Of a stretch of DNA of 64,000 nucleotides, positions 34,155-47,024 are shown piece by piece. The position numbers were made by a program, and so were the translations under genes. The DNA is taken from assembly GCA_902806565.1 (NCBI GenBank), contig CADCXA010000050.1:248001-312000 (forward strand), given 5' to 3'. Every line of letters starts with the position of its first letter. The stretch's first letter is position 1. The DNA is from Hypoxylon rubiginosum. Taxonomy: Eukaryota > Ascomycota > Sordariomycetes > Xylariales > Hypoxylaceae. The notes beneath the pieces are model-generated. The model made no database searches. It was not told where the DNA came from and was given only the letters and a program-made list of their open reading frames with translations.

Positions 34155-35643
34155 GGGAGGTAGGTAGAAGATGTTTTCGAATATTGTGATACACTTGAAC
34201 CAAGGTGGAGAGGGTATACGTTAGACAAGATACGATCGTGCGAATAGAGGATTTGGAGTCAACTCTGAGGCAACCATCCAAGCTCGAGACGGACTCGATA
34301 TCAGCCGCTCTTGCGGCCTCCTGTGCCACTGTCTCTGTCCCCCTAATGCAGGGGAAGTGTCGAAGGGGCTAGAAGTGCCAGTTCAAGGCTCGGCCAATAG
34401 GCTCCGAAGCCTTAGTGGCCAGATTTTTTCAAGCCGTTGCTATAGGAGGTAGTCTAGGGAGTGAGTTAGGTAAATAAGACACGGAACGTTGACTTCCAGG
34501 CGCTAGTTTGCCACTAAGATAGGGACATCTTCGGCTTCAAACAACGTGATTACCTATCGATTAACGAGGTTGACCAGTGGCGTGCGGCTTTTTCGTCTGC
34601 ATTCCTTCACGAGGGGTTTTTATCTAGGGTCCTAGCCATTCTTGAGGTTTCGGAGACTTTGGGTTCACTTTCTATCTGCTGTAGCACTGTAGCAGCCATA
34701 GGCAGTAATGTCACGTTATATGTCTTGGATACGGTCGGCCTCACTTGTGCCGATTTCGATTTCGAAGTGATTCAAAGTTAGTCGCGGTCGAGTCTAAGGT
34801 CTGTCAGATTTGTGACTTGTAGTTTGGTGGCGTCGAGTTCGCAGCGATTAGCATAAGTGGCGTTTACCCCATGTCTATCAAAGTCAAAGCTTTAAGTGCT
34901 GACTGCAGCTAATCGTTTAGATCTCGGCTAGGGGAACCGAACCCCTTTTTCTCGTGGAAAGCCTCGAGTTGATTATACTTGAACTGTGATGGCGGGATAA
35001 AGACATTTTTCTACGATGCCTATCGGTCAGATACACACTACTGGTATGATTGTGAAGGTGATGAAAATTATGCATGTGAACAATTCCTATCTAGCTAATG
35101 CCTCGTGAGTACTCGATAGTGTGTCCTACTATTGTGTTCTAAATTCTGACCGAGGCCGCTCATGCCGATCTGTGGCTTCGCGGGCTGGTCCGTCGATCCA
35201 AGTCTGGCGAGGGGTTCATAGTCTAGCAAACCAGTCTTCCCTTTTTTGCTTCTAATTCGTCCTCTTTAGATCTAGACAGGTTGACAGGAGATGTGGCACA
35301 CAAGCCACCCCTTCTCTTGGTGCAGGGACCAGCCAACTTATGTCTCGGCATTTTTCTTTTCGTAATTCTTAATTGACAATAGTGACATGATCGGCATATG
35401 TCTACGCCTATGAGCGTATGGACTCGACGTGGATACACGCTTGGCAAGTTGATAAGAAAAAAAAGATGAGCTTCCCTTTCGTCTGCATTCTTGCGTGGGT
35501 GGCGGATAGGCGCTGGTTGTGCATTGGCAGAGTCCCAATTTACATAACATCGGCATCTCTGCTCCTTCGTACGATGCGAGATGTTACCGAATTACCTCAC
35601 CTACCGTCGTAGTTTGGTCAAGAAAGACTCGATATCAGGAACC
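34155..35643. other. Intergenic region, 1.5 kb
   Basis: Between the broken dehydrogenase and the GprK-like gene. Only short unsupported open frames; no RNA gene or repeat recognised. Confidence 0.45.
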
Positions 35644-37604
35644 ATGGCAGACCCAGTACAGCCAGTACAGCCCGACTTGTACTCACTTCCCATAAGTCCG
35701 CCAAACTTCGACGAGGTAGGCAAGTTCTACCTCGCCTTTTGCCTAACATGGACCGTTCTTTTGTTCTCCGGCATGGGATTTCTAATCGCCAACCGTAACA
35801 ATCCGATTCTCAAGATCCGCGGTCTACCCCTATCCCTCACGGCCATCATATGCCTTCATGCGTACTGGATTCTCGCTCAGCTCACGTACCCCGTCGGATT
35901 GACACTTCCCGTCATCCCCGCCTACGATATTCAGTACTTTTTCATGGGTATCTGGTTCCCGATGGGTATTGCCATGTTCCATGCCTCCAACGTCCGCTTT
36001 CTATACGTTGCAAAGATGCAGAAGCAGTATGCTCAATCACCGAATGGGCGACGAAAGAAATCGGGCTGCAACGGGGCTAGCACCTCCTGGCTGTGTCGCT
36101 TCAGAAACCTGGATTATCCTACGAGGATTCTGATTTATATTGGTCTTGCAATGATTGTACAGGTATGTATTTTCCCCAGGAATCTTTTATCTTAGGGCTG
36201 CGGTCTGATTGTTTCGCCTAGGTCCTTCTCACCGTGGGCATGTGGCTTGCATGTAGAAAGTATCACCCCAGCTTTGGCGTTCCTGGTACAGAACTTCACC
36301 CTGGCACCATTGCCGAACAAATGACGGAACTGAGTCGTGGATGGGAATGGTGGCCGACCGCCTTGTGGCAGGTAATATGGACGTGGATAGTAAGTTCATA
36401 CAACGAACACATTTGAAGAAAAGACTCTAATCGTGACCTGTCTAGGTAGCGCCCATACTAATATGGAGAGCCTGGGGCATTCGTGATACTCTGGGCTGGC
36501 GTTTTCAGACCATCAGCTGCTGCATAGCAAAGTTTGTCGTGTCTACCTTTGCGAATACGTACTCGAGTTGCTGACCTATCATCCCAGTCTTCATGCGACG
36601 CCGATGTGGTTGATAACCATGTATGTCCCTGCGTTTACGCCTATGAACCAATACTTTTCCCCGAGCGAATGGTAAGTTCCCGTGATATTCAGAGGCACGT
36701 CAAGCCGCAGATTGCTAACTATCGCAGGATCCATCTCTCTGTGATGTTCTTCGAAATTTTTGCCGTATTTGTCCCCTGCTGGCTCGTTGTAAGGCAACGA
36801 AACCTCCGCAAAAAGGCAGCAGACTCGAATGCTAAATGGGAAACGGCATCTCGAACTGCCATAAGAACGTCGAGCTCCACAGAATGGAAATCTGCCTCCA
36901 TGCTAGAAAAGGGGTTGACGATAGAATTCATCGACAAGGAGCTAGGCGACCGCCTGTTCACGATGAGCGCCCTCGAACATGTGCTGAACTTCAACCCTGG
37001 CCCGCTACAGGAGTTCTCAGCCCTGCGAGACTTCTCAGGAGAGAACGTCGCTTTCTTGACTCGCGTTGCCAAATGGAAGAATTCTTGGCCCGAAGCCCCT
37101 GATGAGGACCGCATCCGTGATTTGTTCACTCGGGCACTGGTGATCTATACCGACTTAATAAGTCCCCGGGACGCTGAGTTTCCCATCAACTTATCGTCGC
37201 AAGATCTCAAGTATCTTGAGGCCATCTTCGAGAGGCCGGCTCGCATACTTTGCGGAGAGGCACGTGTCAGCCCGGCCACGCCATTTTCATCCGATAGCTC
37301 ACCTGGGATGAGTCGTAGAGGCAGCGATAACTCGTCAGATCCTTCAGAGGACCATTTTGAGCTCGGGGAAGTTGCGGGCAGAGTGCAGTATGCTGGCACA
37401 ATCTCTGACACCTTTGACGTCTCCGTCTTCGACCGCGCGCAGGCGCACGTCAAGTATCTCGTGTTGACCAACACGTGGCCAAAGTTCGTCAGAGAGATAC
37501 AACAGCAGAGACGTTCAGGCGAGACTGAACGCAGTGATGAAACTGGGCTATCAAGCTCGACGCTTGCGAGCCGAGTGTCGGATTTTGTGCGTTCTCTCTT
37601 GTAA
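35644..37604 (+). CDS. GprK-like hybrid seven-transmembrane protein with C-terminal RGS domain (577 aa)
   Basis: Five exons: 35644-36162, 36222-36389, 36446-36531, 36588-36671 and 36728-37604, with phases that agree. The N-terminal ~300 residues hold about seven hydrophobic helices, e.g. FYLAFCLTWTVLLFSGMGF, LPLSLTAIICLHAYWILAQL, FFMGIWFPMGIAMFHA, ILIYIGLAMIVQ|VLLTVGMW and HLSVMFFEIFAVFVPCWLVV. A conserved-looking ATPMWLITMYVPAF loop follows the fourth exon join. The C-terminal half fits an RGS domain (roughly residues 355-530: a LEHVLNFNPGP...LQEFSALRDFSGENVAFL start and an FDRAQAHVKYLVLTNTWPKFVRE end), which accelerates GTP hydrolysis by G-alpha subunits. Aspergillus GprK has this 7TM-RGS layout. 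A Ser-rich insert lies within the RGS part. The upstream in-frame extension to 35581 is not used because 35644 has the better ATG context. Confidence 0.83.
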
Positions 37605-38536
37605 GGCTTGGTGTAGAAGGAGGAAACGACGATGGTTGGGGTGGGCTCTTGTTGTTTGCATATATACCCAAAATCGGTCTGTCATACGGGATGACAAACT
37701 CCTCTGTACTGTTACTTGGTAGGAAGATCCAGAGAAAGGCCGCATATAACAGGCCGGCAAAGGCAAATTTACCTAAATAGCAAAACTCAAGCTAATAATA
37801 AAAGATAAATAAATGAATAGGGGCCCGCAAAATAACTCGTACACTCCGTTCTCATAGACAAGCTTTCACACAATGGACTCATGATGTGTATGGGGTATCA
37901 TGGTCAAACAAATTACCACGTCAGGTGCGGCGAATAAAAATGAATTATCCGGTAGACAGTATATATATTTGAGCCTGCTCCTTACACCTGTATGCCAGCC
38001 TCCTGGCCCATCTTTTCATATGCTTTGGGTACCTTCCTATCATAACATATTTTGTTATCTACCAGCATGAAAATATACTGGCCTCTCCCCTATTCATGTT
38101 CAGCAAACACTCGAAAGCACGGGCCCGCCGTCAATATCGGCAATAGCAGTTGAAATCAACACCATGCGTCATCCAACGTCCACCTTGAGTGACTACCTTA
38201 GAGTTAACAATAAAACCGTACAAGTCCTTCCCAAGAATTTATATAAAGCTGTGCTCCCGCTCGTCTTCTTACAAGTTTCCCCATACTCGTCAAGAAAGCA
38301 TCCATACCTACCTACCTCTTTGACAAGACTTCACTGTCACCCACCAGGTATTTCACATACTTGCTCGCCTATCATAGTCGACTTGTACTACACAAATCCT
38401 TAGACGTCTTACTTAGTCGTCGGTTATCTCTATTCCACCTGTAGTCTTCCATCATTTCCTCACACATACTATTCTAGGATTCCACTATCTCCCAGCTGGT
38501 CTTCTTCCCTTACTATCACTACCCCTAAGGTTCATC
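37605..38536. other. Intergenic region
   Basis: 3' flank of the GprK-like gene and 5' flank of the F-box-like gene. The last ~150 bases are CT-rich. No gene recognised. Confidence 0.45.
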
Positions 38537-39994
38537 ATGTCTTCCTTCAAGTCTTCGGCGACAAAGGCGCTCGATAGAGCCCAATCAAGGTATGTCCCAA
38601 CCCATTACATCAGCTAGAATACGACTAAAACGTGCGTCTTCGCAGAATGAGCGCGGACCGCTGCACCGCTCTCGAGAATCTCCCCAATGAGATAAAGGAT
38701 ATCATCCTTAAGCCTTGCGACCTTAAGACGTTTATCAACCTCGCATTGACTGGCCCTGTCTTCTATGAGTACGTCAAGGAAGACGAGAATCGGATTGCCA
38801 CTAAGTTCGTGAACAAGTCTATCATCACGAAGTTGAGGCCGCTCGCGATCGTGCGATGCCTCGCCCAGAGGATGTGCCAAGGACGAATTCTCCATCGTAG
38901 CGAGGCCAAGGAAGCGATGGACACCGCAAAGGTCAACTCCTTTGTCGACGGCGTTCTTGTGCCCCAACTGGAGAAGTTCGACCCGACCCGTGTGGCACTC
39001 AGTATTACAATGGCAGTGCAGATCATATCGCTTCGCAACGACATTGACTACTACGCACTTGAGTTATCGAAGCCAACCAGACGACGAGGACCGAGACCTG
39101 TCCTTCGCTACCATGAACCCCCTAGCTACCACGTCTTTCGTACATACCGTGAAACCGTGCGCTTCTCGAGAGCGCTATACATTCTACAGCTATCTTGCGA
39201 CCTCTTCCCCCGAGATGTTTCGCGGCCCCAACTCTACGAGGAGCCCAGCCGCTTGGGTGGCGCTTGCGCCAAGTTCTGGGGAGTGTTTGCTCCGTGGGAG
39301 CAACTGCAAGTCAAGTGCGTGCAGGAGATGATGCACGCCCACATAGCTAACAGTAAGTTTACTGATCCCACCTAAATCAGATAGGAGTTACATTCGTTAT
39401 CTTGCTAACCGTACCCCAGAGTTTCACCCAGACGACGAGCCCAAGAAGCAGGAGAATCCCTTCGACCCGAATACATCTGTTCTGGGCCGCTTTCTCGTCG
39501 ATCAAGGGTTGCAAGCAATCCGAGGCTATGAACGACGTGGTACCATTAGTGAAGCGCTGGCAAAGTTTAACGATGACCAGAGCCACATGGACAACCTTCG
39601 GTGCGAATCGTGGTTCTCTGCCGACGACAAGCCTTGGCTGAAGACGAGCTCGGATGGTGCCCAGGTCAGCCTGAACGTAGACCACATCTTCGCCAAATTC
39701 CAGGAGGAAGATTCAGGCCCAAGAGATGCGTGGCTTTACACGCTTCTATCTGCCTATGTCAACGATGCGCACCTTCACGATGTCTTTGACCACGTACTCA
39801 GACGCGATACTATCTGGAGCCATTGGGGATATGTCTTCTGGGATCGACATAGGCTCGACTGGAATTCGAACTACACCATGGCCACGGGTGAAGCGATGAG
39901 GGCCATGTTTTCAGATGTCTGGATGTCTAAGGATCGCTTCAAGCAGTCCACCAAGGGGAAGCTAGAATGCATAGCAACTATTATTTTACTTTAA
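38537..39994 (+). CDS. F-box-like domain protein of unknown target (444 aa)
   Basis: Three exons: 38537-38589, 38646-39352 and 39420-39994, with GTATGT and GTAAGT donors, a GCTAACC branch in intron 2 and phases that agree. The N-terminus contains a probable F-box (about residues 24-65: ALENLPNEIKDIILKPCDL, then FINLALTGPVFYEYV), the module that binds SKP1 in SCF ubiquitin ligases. The remainder has no repeat (LRR, WD40) that I can see; it resembles the many lineage-specific fungal F-box proteins with unrecognised substrate regions. The last few residues are hydrophobic (TIILL) just before the stop. A final intron cannot be excluded. Confidence 0.7.
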
Positions 39995-40526
39995 GGATTA
40001 TTGTCAGGGTCTTATCCCTTACCCTGTTGGTATGAGGAAAGGAAAATAATAGGAGATAGGCCCCTTTATCCTGGCCTCCTATATATACCCGAAGCTTCGC
40101 AGCCCCTTAGTTACCTGGTAGTTATTCTCATTTCTCCGTAGATTTATGGGTAAGAAAGAAAAAGAAAAGAAAAAACCTCATTTAAAACATCGACAAGAGG
40201 CTATTCTCCTACACGACTACCGATTTCCAGCATTTGCCTTGTGATTGCCATGGTGCAAGGCGTCGAGTCTCACGTCGGGTCCTAATTCAAAGTTCTGTAA
40301 ACTACAAGATTATTTAGTATGATTTAGTATGACTGCTGTTGTATCCTAGAATACATAGGATTTGAAAAAAAGGATAGCAGCAATTCAGATAAAGATGGTA
40401 TTTACGGTAAATCCCAGCGTTTAAATACATGTTCAAAATGCACCGATGAGTGACGCCTACAACACCGATCTCTTATGCAATTCATATGGCTCATGCTACA
40501 AATGCTCCTCTAGACGTCTAAGTAGT
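39995..40526. other. Intergenic region between convergent genes
   Basis: 3' flanks of the F-box-like gene and the sulfite reductase gene. A duplicated ATTTAGTATGA word lies near 40313-40331. No gene seen. Confidence 0.45.
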
Positions 40527-43500
40527 CTATTCGTCTTCAAATTCTTCTTCTCCGGTCTAGTAAATGTTAGTACAAGTCATCTGTGAATTGGAAAATTGGT
40601 TCCACTTACGTTTTCATGGAAATCTTGCCCGCCCTTGGTGGCCACAATGACACCGGCTCGGATACAGAAATCTCCGAAATGTTCGTCTTCCTCGCGTTCC
40701 AGCGCATATCGCTTGAGTAGTGGCTTCATGATAGCCAAAATCTCGTCCTCTTTGATGCTGGCTCGGTATAGCTTGTTTAATCGATGTCCATGATATCCGC
40801 CGCCTAGGTACATGTTGTAGGCGCCGAATGCCTTGCCCACGAAAGCAACCTCTGCTAGCCAAGGTCGTGCACAGCCATTCGGACATCCAGTCATTCGCAT
40901 CACGATGGACTCCTTGCCCAAGCCGTTCTCCTCCAGGCAGCCCTCCAGTTTGGTGATGAGTTCGGGCAGGTAGCGCTCACTTTCAGCCATAGCGAGGCCA
41001 CACGTGGGAAAGGCGACACATGCCGAGGAGCTCAGACGTAGGCCCGAGAATTGAACATTGTCAAGCTTGTACTTCTTTAGCAGCTCTTTCATTTGCGCCA
41101 AGTCTTCGTCGGCAACATTGCTTAGGATCAAATGCTGATTCCCCGTTAAGCGGAACTCGCCCTTGTGAACCTTGGCAATCTCGCGTAGGCCGGTCTTCAT
41201 CTGGAAATCGGCTGTGTTCTCGATTCGGCCATTCTCAATGAAGAACGTGAAGTGGTTCAGGCCGTTCTCGTCCTTTTGCCAGCCAAAAGTATCAACGTTA
41301 CTCTTGAAATGAAATGGGCGTTCTGTTTCGAAAGACTTGCCCCATAACGCTTCAACCTTGGAGCGGAAGACATCGACACCAAGGTCGTCGATGGTGTACT
41401 TGAGTCGGGCGTGCTTCCGATTCTTGCGATCGCCGTTGTCTCGCTGGACGAGCATAATCTTCTCACAGGCAATATGAACTTCATCCGTGTTGACGAAACC
41501 CATCATACGACCCGTCTGAGGATATGTCTTTTTATTGTTGTGCGTTGCGCCCATCCCTCCTCCGGCGAGAAGGTTGAAGCCAGCCAATTGACCGTCGTCG
41601 CCTTTGATAGCAATAAGGCCGATATCATGTGCATATACATCCGTATCGTTGTGCGGCGGAATGGCGATCGTGATCTTAAACTTTCGGGGAAGATACGTGG
41701 GTCCGTAGAGAGGCTCGAAGTCTTGGACAGCGTTTCCAGCAACTTGTGTTTTTTTATTGTCATCATCCGTAAGCCAAATCTCATGGTATGCGGTAGTGGA
41801 GGGTAGAAGATGGTCGCTAATCTTCTGTGAGCAGGCCCACACTTGCTTGTGGTACTGAGACTGCGTGGGAAGAGAACTGCACATGACGTTTCTGTTAACA
41901 TCACCACAAGCGGCAATGGTGGTCATCAAAGACCTATTGATAGCTTGCATAGCTGGCTTGAGCTTTCCCTTTACCACACCGTGGAATTGGAATGTTTGTC
42001 TGGTAGTAAGCTTCATGGTTTCGTTACCGAGACTCGTGCTGATATCGTCCATCTGTACCCATTGCTTCGGCGAAGCGACACCACCAGGTAACCTACAGCG
42101 AATCATGAACGAGTAGGCAGGTTCTAGACCCTGCGCTTTGCGCTCATCACGAATATCTCGGTCGTCCTGCATATACGTGCCATGGAATTTGGTAAGCTGC
42201 TGGTCGGAAGCGGAGATGGCGCCGGTAGATGTATCATTTAGGCCCTCAACAATAGTGCCTCGGAGATAATTCGAAGCCAGCTTGATGTCTTCATTCGTGA
42301 GCGGTGGCGGTTCCTCTGGCAGTCCCTCGACGTTGGCAACACCAAGTGCCTGCCAGATATTAGGCTCCCAAAGCGCATATCCCGTTTGGTATCCATCAGG
42401 ATCCTGGTCGTCGCCTAATCCGACTTCGGACAACTGCTTACCGCCAAAGTTCCCAAGTAACCTGTCGAGATCTTTGGCTGGCTTGTTGTAGTAGACCCTA
42501 TCCTCTTTTCGCGGCCAATAGTGCTTATCTCCAAGGCCAAATACCGAGTAGCTGACAGACGCAAGGTCAAGATCGGTATTGTCTTTGACGGCATCCCAGA
42601 AAGGCTTGCCATTTTGAGGAAATTCACCCTGGCCGGCTGTCGAAGTAATGAACACGATGTTCTCCTCCTTCGGAAGATCTTCGACGGGGTAGTCTTCCAT
42701 CGCCATGACAATCGTCTTAAGACCTCTAGCACGGCCCCGAGTTCCGAGTCGCTTTGCTAGCGATTGCGCATTGCCATTATCGGATGCAAAAAGAATGGTG
42801 AGCGGCGCACCAAAGAGACCTTCTAATAGTTGGTTGTAAGCATCTCGAGCCTTTCGCTTCTGTTGCGCTCGAACTTCCGTCCCGAAATCTTGGGATACAT
42901 TTGCGGCGAACACGGGTTCGCGCCGCATTAATTGGGTAAGCTTGTTGTCTCTGTCCAAAAATTCCTTGAGTTCGTTCTTGACACGCTCAGAGTCCAATGA
43001 GAAGGTTGGCTCGCCTTTAGGCTCATTATCAGGATTCCATCTGTAGAGCGGCCAGTAGCCGAGATCCACGGCCTTCTTCGTCTCTTGCAAAATGGTTAGG
43101 GGAGAGTCGTGCTCGCCGAAGTACGGCAAATACGCAAGCACGACTGAAGGACCGTTGAATTGATCAGCTTCTAGCATAGCCTGAAGGACCTGGGTGTAAG
43201 AGCTGTAAACTGCAGTCGAGGCAACATAAGCATTTCCAAAGTTCATGGCATAAAGGCCGATGTCCTTCTTTCGCCTGGCGGCATCTGCTGCAGCTCGATC
43301 CGAGTATGGCGTCGAATCGATGATTAGCATGTTCACGTTCTCGCCAGAGGCCAATACGTGGTGCACGCCAGAGTTACCGAGATCGTACGACCAAGCATCA
43401 GATCCAACTAGCCATAGTGATTCTTTCCTGAAAAGACCTTTACTCGACAAGAGGTCGCGCGCAATTGAAGATCCATCGGTCTCAAGCCGTGCAATCACGT

Positions 43501-45587
43501 CGTCTGCAAGTTCACCGGCTTTCTTTGCATCTTCGGCAATGGCTGCCCATTGCGCCAGCCAGTTGACGGGAGATTCGGTGATAAAGGATCCAGTGCTAGC
43601 AGCCTCCTTAACCTGTCTGACAAATCTCTGGCGATGTTCCTTTCGAGCAAGAAGGGAGCCAAACCCGAACTCGGGACTAGCAGCTATCGTGGAAGAAACA
43701 CCGGCGTTGTTCGACTCGAGGGCGTTTGCTATGTAGACTCGGTTACCAAAGAGCTGATCCAGAATCTTCGTGTAAGCGGTCTCCACCTTCAGCTTCTCCA
43801 AGCCATAAGATTTGATATCATCCGGCCCACTCGTCTTTCCTACTTGTAGGTTCTGTAGAGGCTTCTCAGAAGTCAGGTTTTGGAAGATACCTCTAAGGGC
43901 TTGGTGGACAGTGTCGGGGGCGATAAAGCCTAACTGGTGGCCAACGACAGTCTCAACACCGCCGAATCCACTCTTTACCGATGTGAGGATATCAATAAGA
44001 AGAGGTCCCCATTTTGTCGTTTTTCGTGAAATTTGCTCGAGAACCGCAATACGTTTCACGGATTTCGGAATGACTTCAAGGAGCTGAGAGCCTAACCACG
44101 GCCTATATAGCCTAGCTGTAATCAATCCCGCCTTAGCATAGATGTCATCCGGCTTAGCTGCGTCAAGTGCTTCCGCGAACAAACCCGCGTCGGAACCAAA
44201 TACGAAAATGGCTTTTTCTGCAGTTGCCGGACCAGACCACTCAAACGCATTGTAGCTACGACCGGTAGCCGCCTTAAGCTGAGCCCATATTGAGGTTGCG
44301 TACTTGTAGATATCCTCGGACGTAACTAAGGGTGGAGAAGCCTCTATCGTGGTGGCTGAGGATACGCTCGGCGGGGCACTAGAGTTGCTTTGCTGGCTGG
44401 ACTTAACCGAACCTTCTGATGATGCGGCCTTCGAAGATGCACCAAGGATCGTCGAGTCGGCTAAGGTGTTGATAGCAGCGCTTGGGCGCCTCTCAGGTTG
44501 CTCTGAAGCAACAACTACTCTTCCATCATCGGCATAAATTCCAGATTCTGAAACTGGGCTGGCCTGATATCGGCGAACGTCGTCCAGATTTAGGACCTCA
44601 CGGAACGAGGTTGAATCTTCTGCAGCAATTGGCTTGTCACGCGAACAAGAGGTCGGATCAAAGAAGTGAATGACACCCTTTCCAGAACGGATAGCTAGAG
44701 CATGCGCAGTTATGGCCATGTCTTGCGCTTCTTGAAGCGACTCGGACTGTATGAAAGTCCATCCTGAATTCCGGATGGCGGTTATGGCAGAGTAATCGGG
44801 AAAGTGAGCTGGGTATAAAGAAACGTGGATAACAACTGGATAGTTTGCCAATTTGTATAAATGCGCAATGGAAGGCAGAAGGATAATTGAGGTAGTGGTC
44901 ACAGAGGTGAGACGCCCGGAGCGGATCGGGGCGAAGACTGAGAGAAGCGGATCGACGTTATGTCGGACGGATTGTATCTAGCCATTGAGTCAATTGACAA
45001 GTCCTACGATGTATACAAAGTGCCAATTACCTCTGGTACAGAACCTTCGGTCGTAGCGACTAGGCCCGGGTCTTTTCTTGCAGCATATCTCTTTAGATGG
45101 GAGGAGAATGTCGAGTCTTGACCCTGAGACGGTTGGACAGAGACAATGACATCGCTGGCAAGGTATGCGATCCGTGCCACTACAAGGGTAATACTGGATT
45201 AGCTATGCTCAAGCTTCTGCTGATAGAGCTTGGGAGATGTCCTCAGCAAGTTGGAGCAGAGGTGAGAGGTGAAAGAGGAGCTGGCACTGCTGTACTGCTA
45301 TACTGCTGTACGCGGTGCAGTGTCAGGGGGAGTGTCAGGGGGAGTGCGTCAGGGTTGAGGTTGAGCGTGAAGGATGGCAATTGGATGGCGGGGCACATAT
45401 GAGCAATGGAAAAGCTAGTGAAAGTTGGGTATACATATTAAAACATATAACAATAACATATAACGAACATATTAGATATTCACTTACCAGCCTCTTCAGG
45501 CGTGCGAATCTGTATGTTCTGCGTCGCCATGTCGGACTCTGACTTAGAAGCAGCAGAAGAGTCTGCCTTTCCAAAGAGAAACGACAT
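40527..45587 (-). CDS. MET5: Sulfite reductase [NADPH] beta subunit (siroheme protein), 1,548 aa
   Basis: Reduces sulfite to sulfide in assimilatory sulfur metabolism, with electrons from the flavoprotein alpha subunit. Four exons: 45587-45488, 45179-45031, 44977-40610 and 40556-40527. The first intron is long (308 bp) and the last has an ACTAACA branch. All phases agree. The fungal layout is visible: an N-terminal region related to pyruvate:ferredoxin oxidoreductase, a flavodoxin-like domain from about residue 810 (LTILFASDNGNAQSLAKRLG), ferredoxin-like half-domains, and the siroheme/4Fe-4S core. The cluster cysteines are in SSACVAFPTCGLAM (about 1405) and TGCPNGCARPW (about 1446). The last exon encodes only TGEEEFEDE. 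A frame start often taken at 44902 is GTG, inside exon 3; the upstream exons supply the N-terminus. Gene symbol follows yeast. Confidence 0.93.
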
Positions 45588-47024
45588 GATGACCCCGTCT
45601 ACATATAAATCGGTACTACACTAGGAAAAAAAAAATGAACAAATTTTCCCCGGCATTGAGAAAGGTCGAAGTGGACATTCTAGACGATGGCGACAATAGA
45701 CTAACATAGAATAGACCCCGAATGTGGAACTTTTTATGGCCCCGCAAATGCAATTAGTCCGTCATTCACTGCAATCACGCCATCGCTTTAGCCTTGACCC
45801 CTTCTATTCTTCTGCCAATAGCCATCGACGCTTTGTCAGAAAACGCCATCGTCGTCCAACCAGATCCCCAGACTATACCTTGCATCATCTCGAACCGGTA
45901 ATCGGGAGATCCCCATATTCTGCTGCCCAATTGCCTGCAGGTAGTATTAGTTTCTTTGCCGTACGCAGCAAGCCACCGAGAGCCGCCGAGTATCAGAGAT
46001 GGAAATTCGATGAAGTTCAATGGCATTGTTGAGAAAACAAGCCGATGCCATCTACCCGCCGCTTCCAATTAGATATAAGGTAGGTATATATCACGCGAGT
46101 ATTATAAAAGGCACGACTTAGGTAGCTGTCAGGTACCTCCTAACTAAGGCTATACCCGCCCGTTGCCGTTGTGCTACATAGTAGACTTAAATGCCGATAG
46201 CCGTCGCACTTACACGAAGACTTTGACATCTGTTTGTACAATTGGACCCAATCTTTAAATGTACCTCACTATCAACACCGAACCGTCGGATTGCGTTCCT
46301 GGTATTTTAATCAGAATCCGATTTTAATAGTCTACCACTCGAGACGGCTCTTATTGGGCCAACTTTGAGAGGTGTCCAACTTTGAGAAGGAAAATTTAGA
46401 CTAGACAGTCTCTTTGCGGCGTTATACAAGACCCGTCCCAATAGGGATATGGATCGATGGGTATTAAGACTTTAGCAAATAAAATTACTGCTGATTCTAT
46501 ACATAGTAATTGGATTTTAGCAACAGTTCACATTAGGCTTATATATTTGTAGTTGGGAGCTAATAGCACAAACCTCATGCTTGATGCTGGAAATTCTAGA
46601 ACTCCAAGAGTGTTGAGATGGGACGCCACAGAACATAGTAAGCTAAGCCTCAGAATTGATGAGCTAGACCTTTAGTTGTTCGAGGCGAGATAAAAGAATC
46701 GCTGAGTCAGCATACCTAAAATCCGGAGATCGGGAGGGATGGTCCCTCCATGTTCCGTCGCCCTGGCCCGCACTCACGTCATGGTAAGCTGCCGTCAGTG
46801 GCACCACCACGCAGAGGGTATCGTGACAAACGTGGGGCTACGAATCATCAGCTCAATAATTTTCACGCATTTCAGCTTAAGGAACAGTCACTAAACTACG
46901 AATTGATTAAGCCAAAGTGACTACAAATTCCTACCTGTGACACCGACATTTATCAGCAGCTTAGGGTATATTTCGGCGACTTCTGCGGTCTTTATTTAGG
47001 ACCTCGTCTTGGCTTGGGGTTTTC
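45588..47024. other. Divergent intergenic region between sulfite reductase and ribose-5-phosphate isomerase genes
   Basis: A 1.4-kb stretch with the two promoters. Overlapping open frames at 45724-46068 on both strands have no recognisable content. TAGGTA-type words cluster near 46078-46135. No gene supported. Confidence 0.45.

Noticed and set aside
45724..46068. Overlapping ~100-codon frames on both strands between sulfite reductase and isomerase genes
   Set aside because: No recognisable motif and neither frame is clearly better than the other.
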